Under the pieces are notes generated by a model. The model was not told the origin of the DNA and made no database searches. It saw only the letters and a program-made list of their open reading frames with translations. The position numbers and the translations under genes are program-made. Shown piece by piece: positions 1 through 6,249 of a stretch of DNA of 10,398 nucleotides. This stretch comes from a bacterium (GTDB taxonomy: Bacteria; NPL-UPA2; JAGMAN01): NCBI GenBank assembly GCA_023130215.1, contig JAGMAN010000112.1:1-10398 (forward strand), written 5' to 3'. How positions within the stretch are numbered: position 1 is the first letter of the stretch; the number at the start of each line of letters is the position of its first letter.

Positions 1-2
1 TT

Positions 3-842
3 CAGGTCACAGGATTATGCCACAGTGTACAGGGAACAGCAGAAATGTTAGCCAGATGGATTAATACGCCTATGGACCAGATTACTTACCTGTGTGCTGG
101 GATCAATCACCAGGGCTGGTATATTGAATACAAAAAGAATGGTAAGGATGCTTATCCTCTGATTCGCAAAGCACTCAGGAAGAAGGAAATTTATATGGAG
201 GAAATTGTGCGTAACGAGATGTTCCTCCACCTGGGTTACTACGTTACTGAATCCAGCGGTCACAATTCAGAATATAACTGGTGGTTTCGCAAGCGTCCCG
301 ACCTTATCGAGAAATACTGTATTCATGGCACTGGTTGGAACCCCGGAGAATATGGTTACATTCTGAAGGAATATCTAAAGGCTGAAAAGACTTGGAAGAA
401 GGAAGTGAAAAAATGGTTTGGTGAAGGAGCGCCCATGTCTCTGGAGAGGGGACACGAATATGCTACGTATATTATAAATGCCTTAGAGGGAGGAGAACCT
501 TTTGAATTCAATGGCAACGTGCAAAATACGGGAATTATCACCAACCTTCCAGATGATGTATGTGTAGAGGTTCCTGTTGTGGCAAACAGGCGGGGTTTCA
601 ATCCAATCCACGTCGGCGCACTTCCTCCACAGTGCGCCGCCCTCAACAATATAAACATTGCCGTCGAAGAGATGGCTGTTGAGGCGGCTCTGACAGGGGA
701 CCCTGAGCTTGTATTTCACGCTGTTGCTTATGATCCACTTACCGCTTCGGTGCTGTCCCTAACAGAGATCAAGAAGATGGTGAGCGAGATGCTGAGGAAG
801 AATCGGAACTATCTACCGCAGTTCAAAAGCATAAAGATATGA
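3..842 (+). CDS. Glycoside hydrolase family 4, alpha-galactosidase/alpha-glucosidase type (5' truncated)
   Basis: This is the C-terminal part of an NAD- and divalent-metal-dependent GH4 enzyme, which cleaves alpha-glycosides in the cytoplasm by an oxidation-elimination mechanism. The frame is open from base 3, so the N-terminal Rossmann domain lies upstream of the window. The sequence [12 protein letters not shown] (bases 12-47) is followed by CAGINHQGW (bases 93-119). By family knowledge the Cys of GLCHS (18-20) and the His of GINH (108-110) are the metal ligands, and both are present. The C-terminal half keeps the GH4 pattern [14 protein letters not shown], then VGALPPQ, then [23 protein letters not shown] favours the MelA/AglA galactosidase-glucosidase subgroup over the 6-phospho-glycosidases, but the substrate cannot be fixed without the N-terminus. 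The stop overlaps the next start (ATGA), so the following prepilin is probably translationally coupled. Confidence 0.9.
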   Translation, partial: QVTGLCHSVQGTAEMLARWINTPMDQITYLCAGINHQGWYIEYKKNGKDAYPLIRKALRKKEIYMEEIVRNEMFLHLGYYVTESSGHNSEYNWWFRKRPDLIEKYCIHGTGWNPGEYGYILKEYLKAEKTWKKEVKKWFGEGAPMSLERGHEYATYIINALEGGEPFEFNGNVQNTGIITNLPDDVCVEVPVVANRRGFNPIHVGALPPQCAALNNINIAVEEMAVEAALTGDPELVFHAVAYDPLTASVLSLTEIKKMVSEMLRKNRNYLPQFKSIKI

Positions 843-1507
843 GAGGTGATGTAGATGATGTTTTTGCAAAGAGGCAGCAGAGAGCTTTTACCCTCATTGA
901 ACTTTTGGTCACCATAGCCATTATGAGCGTCCTTGCCGCTATTCTCCTGGCAGGTGTAACTCAGGCTCGAGCCTTTGGCCTGCGGACTGCCTGTACAAGC
1001 AACCTCCGCCAGCTTGGTTTCGCCTTCCAGATGTATGCCCAGGACTTTGAAGGTTTTCTGCCGCATGAAGACGACAGCTACGGTGTTGATTCCCGATGGT
1101 TTGAGGCTCTAACCCCTTATCTGGGGGGCGATGGTACAGACCACCGACTCGAGATCAAGCAATGCCCTGCTTATAAACCCCCTCCTGATAAAGCCTCAAA
1201 AAAGTATTATACATATAAATTTAATAGCCGCCTGGAAGGCTATCAGGGGTCTCCTGACTTCAGAAAATCAGATTCCATCCCCAACCCGTCAGAGACTGTT
1301 CTTCTCTATGATGGAGTGGCTTTTGCCGGTGGCGCTATTGCGTCCACAATTAACGGAAAATGGGGCTCAATAGATGATTACCACAGTGGAGGGACTAACT
1401 TTCTATTAGTAGATGGGCATGTGCAGTGGCATAAAGAAGAACTGAAAGATGGTTATGACTATGGTTGGCCGGATGATTCCCCTGGACCATTCATCTGGGA
1501 TCCCTGA
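839..1507 (+). CDS. H-X9-DG (DUF1559-like) prepilin / type II pseudopilin
   Basis: A 222-residue prepilin. The basic leader KRQQRA (residues 11-16) is followed by [23 protein letters not shown] (17-39), with the +5 Glu at residue 21. Residue -1 is Ala rather than the usual Gly; this is tolerated by prepilin peptidases and is common in this subfamily. Downstream are [21 protein letters not shown] (50-70), the characteristic linker of the family, and a second Cys at 109. The C-terminal signature H182-x9-D192-G193 is intact. After processing it should sit in the inner membrane or in a filament with its globular domain in the periplasm or outside. The start overlaps the GH4 stop as ATGA with no strong Shine-Dalgarno, which suggests coupling to the hydrolase. 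No other in-frame start fits. A GAGAGG motif at 841-846 precedes an ATG at 855 in another frame that soon hits a stop, so I disregard that one. Confidence 0.88.
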   Translation: MRGDVDDVFAKRQQRAFTLIELLVTIAIMSVLAAILLAGVTQARAFGLRTACTSNLRQLGFAFQMYAQDFEGFLPHEDDSYGVDSRWFEALTPYLGGDGTDHRLEIKQCPAYKPPPDKASKKYYTYKFNSRLEGYQGSPDFRKSDSIPNPSETVLLYDGVAFAGGAIASTINGKWGSIDDYHSGGTNFLLVDGHVQWHKEELKDGYDYGWPDDSPGPFIWDP

Positions 1508-1549
1508 TTAATGATGAATAAAAGAATCCGCCCTGGGGAGAGGTTTAAT

Positions 1550-1571
1550 GGTGACTTGTGAAAGTGTCACC
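1550..1571. repeat. Inverted repeat GGTGAC/GTCACC
   Basis: A perfect 6-bp inverted repeat, GGTGAC (1550-1555) and GTCACC (1566-1571), with a 10-nt loop, lies 43 bases past the stop of the first prepilin. There is no T-tract after it, so it is not a good intrinsic terminator. It could be an operator-like dyad or an RNA-processing hairpin. Confidence 0.35.
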
Positions 1572-1748
1572 AACACAGCACATGAGCCCCTATTTGGGGA
1601 ATTTCACATAAGTTTTTCTATTTCTGCCACTTACACTAGTTATTTTCTCAAATTGTGTAAACTATACAGCACACTAACAGTCTGTGCATACTATGGATGT
1701 TTGAGCGACCAAAACAGTGGAAAAGACTATGCCACCGACGGTATAAAA

Positions 1749-1779
1749 GCCAGCAATCCTGCAAAAAAGGATAGCTGGC
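1749..1779. repeat. 12-bp imperfect hairpin overlapping the sigma-54 -24 element
   Basis: GCCAGCAATCCT (1749-1760) pairs with AGGATAGCTGGC (1768-1779) with a single A-A mismatch and a 7-nt loop GCAAAAA. The right arm contains the GG of the sigma-54 -24 box (1777-1778), so hairpin and promoter share bases. On the plus strand no T-tract follows. On the minus strand the hairpin would be followed by TTTTAT, but there is no minus-strand gene for it to terminate. It may be an operator dyad close to the promoter or a structure in read-through transcripts. Confidence 0.6.
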
Positions 1780-1790
1780 ACGGAAATTGC
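1775..1790 (+). promoter_or_regulatory. Sigma-54 (RpoN) promoter, -24/-12
   Basis: CTGGCACGGAAATTGC matches the sigma-54 consensus YTGGCACG-N4-TTGC at every defined base. GG (1777-1778) and GC (1789-1790) have the required 10-nt separation. Counting from the -12 C at 1790, transcription should begin near 1802, just ahead of the AGAAAGGAG ribosome binding site and the ATG at 1820. Sigma-54 control of pilin genes through PilS/PilR-type activators is well known in other bacteria, so the site makes sense in front of a pilin gene. Confidence 0.88.
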
Positions 1791-1803
1791 GTATGTTTAG
1801 AGA

Positions 1804-1812
1804 AGAAAGGAG
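1804..1812 (+). promoter_or_regulatory. Ribosome binding site deciding the start at 1820
   Basis: AGAAAGGAG lies 7 nt before the ATG at 1820. The upstream in-frame candidates (TTG 1787, ATG 1793) overlap the sigma-54 -12 box or precede the predicted transcript start, so they cannot be used from that promoter. Confidence 0.75.
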
Positions 1813-1819
1813 ATTTCAC

Positions 1820-2656
1820 ATGGCAAGTCCTACGAAGCAAAAAAAAGGTTTTACCCTCATAGAATTGCTCGTTACCATTGCCATTATTTCCATCTTAGCC
1901 GCCCTCCTTCTACCTGCTGTTCAAAAGGCAAGAAGAAGAGCCCATTATGCCAGTTGGTGCGGATTAAAGCAATCCAATAAAAATGACCCCAATTGCGTTG
2001 GTTATTGGACTTTTGAGGAAACTTATGAAGATGCTTCAGGTAATACCAAGGTAGCAAACCTTGCCTATGCTTATACAGGTAGTCTCATTGGACACAGCGC
2101 TGAAGATTATGATGGGACATTAGAAGGCAATGCTTCTCTAACAACTGATCCAAGCGATGGCAGATTTACCGGCAAGAAAGCTTTAAGTCTTGATGGAAGC
2201 GGTGATTATGTTAATTGCAATCCTTTCAATGGATTAAGTGGTGCGACTCAGTTTACTATAGAATTTTGGGCAAAGTTTGATACACCACAAGGGTACATTT
2301 CCTGGAGAAATCTTGGATGGCTTATAGAGGTACAAGCGAGCCAATACCGCTTTAGATTCAATTTAGACGGTACTTGGGGAGCAACGTTTCAGGTAAACCA
2401 TATAACAGGAAGTTGGCATCATGTTGCAGCTACTTGGGATGGAACCTACACAAATATATATATAAACGGGGAGAAGGAAGTAGATAATTCTACTTCCGAT
2501 AGTGCTTATTCTGCTATGTCGAGTAATTCCCAGGCGTTAGACATAGGGCGGAGAGATGCTGGTTATTTTAAAGGCCTCATCGGCGAGGTCGCAATCTTTG
2601 ATGAATCCCTGTCTGCCAGTGAGATAAAGAAACGTTATCAGTCTGGCAGGCCATAG
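1820..2656 (+). CDS. Prepilin fused to a LamG/concanavalin A-like domain
   Basis: A 278-residue protein. The leader [10 protein letters not shown] is cleaved before F11, giving [22 protein letters not shown] (11-32) with the +5 Glu at 15. A short basic linker follows (35-41, QKARRRA). From about residue 59 to 272 the protein is a LamG-type jellyroll: CVGYWTFEE (59-67), [11 protein letters not shown] (121-131), [10 protein letters not shown] (145-154), [11 protein letters not shown] (198-208), [11 protein letters not shown] (213-223) and the closing [20 protein letters not shown] (250-269). These are the hallmark strands of the LamG_3 fold, often a calcium-dependent glycan- or protein-binding module. 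The H-X9-DG signature of its neighbours is absent because the LamG fold replaces that domain. The gene is first behind the sigma-54 promoter and 7 nt ahead of the next prepilin. A glycan- or surface-binding filament subunit is inferred; the ligand is unknown. Confidence 0.9.
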   Translation: MASPTKQKKGFTLIELLVTIAIISILAALLLPAVQKARRRAHYASWCGLKQSNKNDPNCVGYWTFEETYEDASGNTKVANLAYAYTGSLIGHSAEDYDGTLEGNASLTTDPSDGRFTGKKALSLDGSGDYVNCNPFNGLSGATQFTIEFWAKFDTPQGYISWRNLGWLIEVQASQYRFRFNLDGTWGATFQVNHITGSWHHVAATWDGTYTNIYINGEKEVDNSTSDSAYSAMSSNSQALDIGRRDAGYFKGLIGEVAIFDESLSASEIKKRYQSGRP

Positions 2657-2663
2657 GAAAATG

Positions 2664-3299
2664 ATGGACAAGAAACGTAAAAAAACGGGGTTTACCATTG
2701 TGGAATTGCTTGTAGTCATTGGCATCATGGCCGTTTTAGCCGCAATTCTATTGCCTGTACTAAACACTGTCAGGAGAGGTGCAAGGCGTGTCACTTGTCT
2801 TAATAATATCAGGCAGATTGGTCTTGCCTTCCAGATGTATTCAGATGATTGGTATCACTCCTATCCAACTGGCACAGACTCGAACCCGTATAGTCTCTAT
2901 ACTGCTACTGATGAGGCAGCAGCAGGAGATGATAAAGGACATCTCTATTTTTACTACATCAGAGAAAATGCGCCGGAGACCTTCTGGTGCCCGGGAACTA
3001 CACATTCCAAACCAACCGAATCAGAGATTAAAAACAATACCAGCGGCAAGATTGTAGAAAGCTATGCCTATGTCTTTGGCCTGAAAGTAGGTTATAAGGA
3101 CACCGACCCGGTAGTAAGTGATAACAATGTTAATAATCACAAAACAGGGGTTAATGTGTACTATCTTGATGGCAGCGCCCGCTTTATTACAGCCAACAAT
3201 ATTGACGAATCAAGTTCAACAACTCCACGTAATGTTGCTTATGACACTAGTAATAATTCGGTAACTATTTCCACCGGTGCCCATACCTGGGATGAATAG
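2664..3299 (+). CDS. H-X9-DG (DUF1559-like) prepilin / type II pseudopilin
   Basis: A 211-residue prepilin with leader MDKKRKKTG, cleaved before FTIVELLVVIGIMAVLAAIL (residues 10-29), +5 Glu at 14. It continues with TCLNNIRQIGLAFQMYSDD (44-62), nearly the same as the corresponding stretch in the prepilin at 839-1507, which marks the two as relatives. Cys at 45 and 109 and the H159-x9-D169-G170 signature are present. The start is ATG 2664 or the adjacent ATG 2661; AGGA at 2655-2658 gives better spacing (5 nt) for 2664. It sits 7 nt after the LamG-prepilin stop and very likely shares its sigma-54 transcript. The C-terminal tail (about 180-211) is Ser/Thr/Asn-rich and without recognisable motif. 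The exact role of the DUF1559-like domain is not established. Confidence 0.88.
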   Translation: MDKKRKKTGFTIVELLVVIGIMAVLAAILLPVLNTVRRGARRVTCLNNIRQIGLAFQMYSDDWYHSYPTGTDSNPYSLYTATDEAAAGDDKGHLYFYYIRENAPETFWCPGTTHSKPTESEIKNNTSGKIVESYAYVFGLKVGYKDTDPVVSDNNVNNHKTGVNVYYLDGSARFITANNIDESSSTTPRNVAYDTSNNSVTISTGAHTWDE

Positions 3300-3317
3300 T
3301 AAATAACACAATTATAA

Positions 3318-3344
3318 TTTCATGTAGGGGTTCGATTCATGAAA
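3318..3344. repeat. Inverted repeat TTTCATG/CATGAAA around TAGGGGTTCGATT
   Basis: A perfect 7-bp inverted repeat (3318-3324 and 3338-3344) encloses TAGGGGTTCGATT. It resembles a degenerate copy of a short dispersed element seen in uncultured bacterial genomes; this is recalled similarity, not a search result. It lies 19 nt past a prepilin stop and has no T-tract. Confidence 0.45.
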
Positions 3345-3383
3345 CCTGAAACAACTTCAATGTTATCAATATACACACTCATC

Positions 3384-3424
3384 CTGCCCTCTCCCCTCGG
3401 GGGAGAGGATGGAGGTGAGGGGAT
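3384..3424. repeat. REP-like GC-rich inverted repeat element
   Basis: CCTCTCCCC (3388-3396) and GGGGAGAGG (3400-3408) form a perfect 9-bp stem with loop TCG, followed by ATGGAGGTGAGGGGA (3409-3423). The CTCTCCCC...GGGGAGAGGxxGAGGTGAGGGG pattern matches a widespread class of REP-like dispersed repeats. The hairpin could attenuate or stabilise read-through RNA between the sigma-54 unit and the downstream pilin operon. Confidence 0.65.
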
Positions 3425-3432
3425 TAAGAAAA

Positions 3433-3450
3433 TCTCTGCGTTCTCTGTGA
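3433..3450. repeat. Imperfect tandem 9-mer TCTCTGCGT/TCTCTGTGA
   Basis: Two adjacent 9-mers, TCTCTGCGT (3433-3441) and TCTCTGTGA (3442-3450), match at 7 of 9 positions. Similar CTCTGTG-type short repeats are scattered in many genomes. It is listed because it adds to the repeat density just upstream of the GspG-like gene. Confidence 0.35.
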
Positions 3451-3471
3451 TTAAATTGCGGAGAACAAGCA

Positions 3472-3480
3472 GAAAGGAGG
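3472..3480 (+). promoter_or_regulatory. Strong ribosome binding site for the GspG-like gene
   Basis: GAAAGGAGG ends 4 nt before the ATG at 3485. No comparable site precedes the internal ATG at 3581, so this RBS supports the long-leader start. Confidence 0.7.
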
Positions 3481-3484
3481 CAAA

Positions 3485-4309
3485 ATGAAAGAGAAAAATT
3501 TGGAATTTGGAATTTGCAAATCGGGGCTTCGCCGCAGGTTTTGGGGGTTTACTACATTAGAGTTACGTGACCTTTTAAAAATGAAATTTCTAACGGGTCG
3601 AGGAAATAAGAAAGCAAGCCCTAATAAAAATCCATTTCTAAGTGGGGTAACGGGATTTACCATGACAGAGCTGATAGTGGTAATGGCAATTATTGTCATT
3701 TTGGCCGCCACGATAATGCCCGCCGTCGGTCGTGCCCGCAAGAAAGCCGCCATCAATAAGGCCACGGCAGAAATGGCTGGATTGGCCTCCACCGGAAGCA
3801 TGATTTATTTGGATATGGGGGGTTACATAGGTCTGTGTAATTACGATATGATAGATGGATCTCTTGCTTATACTGATAGCGTAAGTTCAACACCCGAGAA
3901 GTTCAATCAATCAAGTGAAACTGGAAAGACCTTTTTTACTGGTTTTACTAACCTTGCTGGCTTTCAGGCTGCTTGGGATGGACCATATACAACCTATCAG
4001 CCAGATGGTACGTACTCAGCAACTCAGGGTTCCCTTGCTACTTACGATACGGGGATAGGTGATTGGGCATCTGGCGATTTTCCTACAGGCACTCCTTTAG
4101 ACCCCTGGAATCATCCATATGGTCTTGCCTATAGCACTAGCGAAGAGGTAATGGTAGTTTATTCCGCTGGCCCAGATGGAAAATTCCAGACAGAAGCAGG
4201 GGCTGTAGTTAAGGGCGATGCTAACCGAGATGGTGATAACACCGATGCAGGTGACTATCCTGGTACTACTAACACTGCGTCTGACGACTTGCTCTATAAG
4301 TTCAAATAA
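3485..4309 (+). CDS. GspG-like major pseudopilin with unusually long leader
   Basis: A 274-residue prepilin. The cleavage motif GVTG^FTMTELIVVMAIIVILAATIMP starts the mature protein at F58, with +5 Glu at 62. The leader is therefore 57 residues, against roughly 6-25 in typical prepilins. Its first 35 residues look repeat-derived (tandem TTTGGAA heptamers) and contain a decoy GFTTLEL (21-27) with no hydrophobic stretch after it. The C-terminal region follows the GspG layout: PLDPWNHPYGLAYS (204-217), VVYSAGPDGKF (224-234) and the final DDLLYKFK (267-274). Between them, DANRDGDNTDAGD (245-257) resembles a calcium-binding loop. GspG-type pseudopilins form the main filament of type II secretion systems and are stabilised by calcium. 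The gene heads a tight operon with PilX/GspK-, GspI- and GspJ-like genes. ATG 3581 (M33) is an alternative start but lacks an RBS. Confidence 0.85.
   Translation: MKEKNLEFGICKSGLRRRFWGFTTLELRDLLKMKFLTGRGNKKASPNKNPFLSGVTGFTMTELIVVMAIIVILAATIMPAVGRARKKAAINKATAEMAGLASTGSMIYLDMGGYIGLCNYDMIDGSLAYTDSVSSTPEKFNQSSETGKTFFTGFTNLAGFQAAWDGPYTTYQPDGTYSATQGSLATYDTGIGDWASGDFPTGTPLDPWNHPYGLAYSTSEEVMVVYSAGPDGKFQTEAGAVVKGDANRDGDNTDAGDYPGTTNTASDDLLYKFK
3499..3519 (+). repeat. Tandem heptamer TTTGGAA inside the leader coding region
   Basis: TTTGGAA, TTTGGAA and TTTGCAA occur back to back (3499-3519), encoding part of the N-terminal leader of the GspG-like prepilin (NLEFGICK). Such AT-rich heptamer arrays look like an intergenic dispersed repeat that has been captured into the coding frame. 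Confidence 0.55.
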
Positions 4310-4314
4310 GGAGG
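4310..4314 (+). promoter_or_regulatory. Ribosome binding site deciding the start at 4324
   Basis: GGAGG lies directly against an ATG at 4315 (no spacing) but 9 nt before the ATG at 4324. Normal spacing favours 4324 as the real start. Confidence 0.65.
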
Positions 4315-4323
4315 ATGTTTAAG

Positions 4324-5811
4324 ATGTCCAACAACAAAGGAGTGGCGATGATTGTGGCTGTTGTGATGGCAATGATCTTTTTGATGCTTGTCATCGCCGT
4401 GAGTGCTATTTCCACCTCAGCCTACAAAAAAGCCCACTTTTACAAAGACCGTGCCATCGCCTTAAATCTTGCTGAAGCCGGCATCGCCGATGCCCTTTAT
4501 AGAATGAATTACAAGAATTATTCTACAGCTACCTTTGCCTATTTTAATGATATAGATAACTTTCACATAGATGAGGATTTTGCTGGTGGGAGTTATCAGG
4601 TTGTCTACACTCAGGTAGGAGCGAATGAAGATACTATCGAATCTACAGGTAAGCATAAAGGCAGGATGCGAAAAATTATAATCAAAGTTAGGGGGACAAA
4701 TAGTGGAGGAGTAGGAGATGGCATCGCCGAAGCATTTAATAAGCATGCGGTGTATGCTGGGACAGTAGTTAAAACAGGCGGTACATGGGGAACGGTAGAT
4801 GGGAATATTGCTTCCACAACGGATTTATCAGGCGAAACCATTCCAACAAGTAATGGTAATTCCAAAATTCAGGATACAAATATAGATAATACTTATTTCC
4901 CCAGTTTGATTCTTACTCCTACGGCTTTACCTTCCGTTGTTTGGGTAACATACACGGAGGGAGACACGGGAGTTCCAGATGGAGCGCCTTATGATTTTGA
5001 CGGTGCCTATGGTGCTTCTACTTATGATGGTGCTGGAACCTATACCTTTGCCAATGGTGCGACAATTGCAAATTCTCCTAAATTAAATCGTAGTGCTGGT
5101 GCCGCTACTATAATTTTGAATGATGTGACCATCAATGTAGGGCAAGTTATAGGAACGGATAATGGGTCTATCTCAGCAACTAATTCTACTATTACTAATG
5201 ACCTTATCGTATCAGGTGGGGCATTAACCCTTGATGGCGCTACGGTAAATGGAAGGGTAGTCTGCGACAATGATATTACTCTTTCCGGGGCGGCTTCTAC
5301 CATTGATGCCAGCGCCACTGCCAGTACGTATGAGGCACCAATATTGGCTAACGCTGGAGGAGATGCTGATATAATTATTCAAGATAATGCACCGGATATC
5401 ACTCTGGATTCAGGCCAGGAGGCAGTGGTTATTGCCTATTCTAATGGAGGGGCCGTTACCGTGACCGTAAATGCTAATTTAACTCCCACATTAAGTGGTG
5501 GTCAAGCAGGTATTATTGCATTTGCTGATTCAGCTAATAATGCCACAATAACCATAGGTACTGCGGCAGCAGATGTTAATGGCCTTATTTATGCTTATGG
5601 CAATTCAGGCAATGATGGCGATATCACCCTGGATGCCAGTGCTGGTGATATTTCCGGGGCATTGGTAGCATGCGATGCAGTTACTTTAGATGGTGGTACG
5701 CTTACCTGGGATTCTTCTCGTTATAAGTCCTCCAGCTATCCACTTTACGCGAATTTCTCTGGTGGCAGGCGGGTGTATCTGCCGGTGATAGGGAGCTGGA
5801 AAGAGGAATAA
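4324..5811 (+). CDS. PilX/GspK-like minor pseudopilin with large beta-rich repeat domain
   Basis: A 495-residue protein. The leader MSNNKG is followed by VAMIVAVVMAMIFLMLVIAVSAIS (7-30). There is no Glu at +5, as in GspK and the Pseudomonas-type PilX, which cap the filament tip. The stretch RAIALNLAEAGIADALYRMN (about 43-62) is the typical PilX/GspK sequence after the helix. Residues about 70-110 form a small pilin-like region (GGSYQVVYTQVG, STGKHKGRMRKIIIKVRG). From about 130 to 480 the protein is rich in Gly, Ala, Asp, Thr and Val with recurring short strands such as GALTLDGATVNGRVV, GDITLDASAGDISGALVA and DAVTLDGGTLTWDSS. These suggest a right-handed beta-helix or solenoid, as in some adhesins. 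It ends with RRVYLPVIGSWKEE. The stop abuts the next start (TAAATG), so the two are coupled. The upstream ATG 4315 is less likely. Confidence 0.82.
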   Translation: MSNNKGVAMIVAVVMAMIFLMLVIAVSAISTSAYKKAHFYKDRAIALNLAEAGIADALYRMNYKNYSTATFAYFNDIDNFHIDEDFAGGSYQVVYTQVGANEDTIESTGKHKGRMRKIIIKVRGTNSGGVGDGIAEAFNKHAVYAGTVVKTGGTWGTVDGNIASTTDLSGETIPTSNGNSKIQDTNIDNTYFPSLILTPTALPSVVWVTYTEGDTGVPDGAPYDFDGAYGASTYDGAGTYTFANGATIANSPKLNRSAGAATIILNDVTINVGQVIGTDNGSISATNSTITNDLIVSGGALTLDGATVNGRVVCDNDITLSGAASTIDASATASTYEAPILANAGGDADIIIQDNAPDITLDSGQEAVVIAYSNGGAVTVTVNANLTPTLSGGQAGIIAFADSANNATITIGTAAADVNGLIYAYGNSGNDGDITLDASAGDISGALVACDAVTLDGGTLTWDSSRYKSSSYPLYANFSGGRRVYLPVIGSWKEE

Positions 5812-6249
5812 ATGAGAATTAGAGGAGATTCTGGATTTACTCTTCTTGAGATGGTGATTGCGATGTCTATCATCGCTATTGTCCTTGCCTTCTCTCTGAT
5901 GTTGATGGGGGATGGGATGAGGAAAGCGGTGAAGGCAAATACAATCGTTACCGCGGCTGCTTTAGCTCAATATGAGATTGATAGGGTAAAAAACATTGCT
6001 TTTCCCCCAACCACAGATGATAGGCAGGATGAGTTTAATGATACAGACCAGGACCCTTATCCTTATGATTCCGATTATCGTGTTGAAGTTCTTAATGATT
6101 CTTATGATGCAGGGGGAAGTGGTCCTATAAGCGATACAAGTTATGATGCTACTATGATTAGAGAAATTACAGTTAATGTCTATAAAACAGGCAGTAGTGA
6201 CCCTTTAGTTACTCTCACTACCTACGTCGCCCGTAATGGAGAAATATAG
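5812..6249 (+). CDS. GspI/PilV-like minor pseudopilin
   Basis: A 145-residue protein with leader MRIRGDSG cleaved before FTLLEMVIAMSIIAIVLAFSLM (9-30), +5 Glu at 13. The sequence after the helix, VTAAALAQYEIDRVKNIAF (about 45-63), matches the ALAQxExxRVKNI region typical of GspI and PilV. The rest is a short beta-rich domain (DYRVEVLNDSYD, IREITVNVYKTG, VTLTTYVARNGEI), as in minor pseudopilins. AGAGGA at 5802-5807 serves as RBS and ATG follows directly on the upstream stop. In type II secretion GspI nucleates the tip complex with J and K; its position between the PilX/GspK-like and GspJ-like genes supports that role here. Confidence 0.82.
   Translation: MRIRGDSGFTLLEMVIAMSIIAIVLAFSLMLMGDGMRKAVKANTIVTAAALAQYEIDRVKNIAFPPTTDDRQDEFNDTDQDPYPYDSDYRVEVLNDSYDAGGSGPISDTSYDATMIREITVNVYKTGSSDPLVTLTTYVARNGEI

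Larger units (their letters stand above)
1508..1819. other. Non-coding regulatory gap with sigma-54 promoter
   Basis: This is 312 bases with no convincing gene. The only long open frame (from 1548) has no Shine-Dalgarno, no recognisable domain and runs into the next prepilin in the wrong frame. The gap holds a 6-bp inverted repeat (1550-1571), a weak CCCC-TATTT-GGGG stem (1587-1599), a 12-bp hairpin (1749-1779) and a sigma-54 promoter (1775-1790). The roughly 260 bases upstream of that promoter are long enough to hold enhancer sites for a PilR/NtrC-type activator. I could not define such a site by eye. Confidence 0.7.

Noticed and set aside
855-917. Alternative start ATG 855 behind GAGAGG for the first prepilin
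   Set aside because: That frame gives [13 protein letters not shown] and stops soon after; it does not join the FTLIE helix. The ATG 839 frame has a good basic leader.
1587-1620. Intrinsic terminator CCCC-TATTT-GGGG followed by T-rich DNA
   Set aside because: The stem is only 4 bp and the TTTTT run is more than 10 nt away from it.
1655-1674. GTGT-N12-ACAC dyad as an enhancer site for the sigma-54 activator
   Set aside because: The distance (about 135 bp upstream of the predicted start) is plausible, but the arms are only 4 bp with mismatches on both sides, and no second copy is obvious.
1700-1800. Possible c-di-GMP-I (GEMM) riboswitch upstream of a pilin gene
   Set aside because: Only fragments resemble the motif (for example ACGGAAATTGC near ACGCAAAGCC); the conserved GGCAAACC and paired core are missing, and the sigma-54 start at about 1802 would leave this stretch untranscribed from that promoter.
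1548-1862. A 104-codon open frame between the first two prepilins
   Set aside because: It has no ribosome binding site, no recognisable domain and irregular composition; it spans the sigma-54 promoter and overlaps the LamG-prepilin start in another frame.
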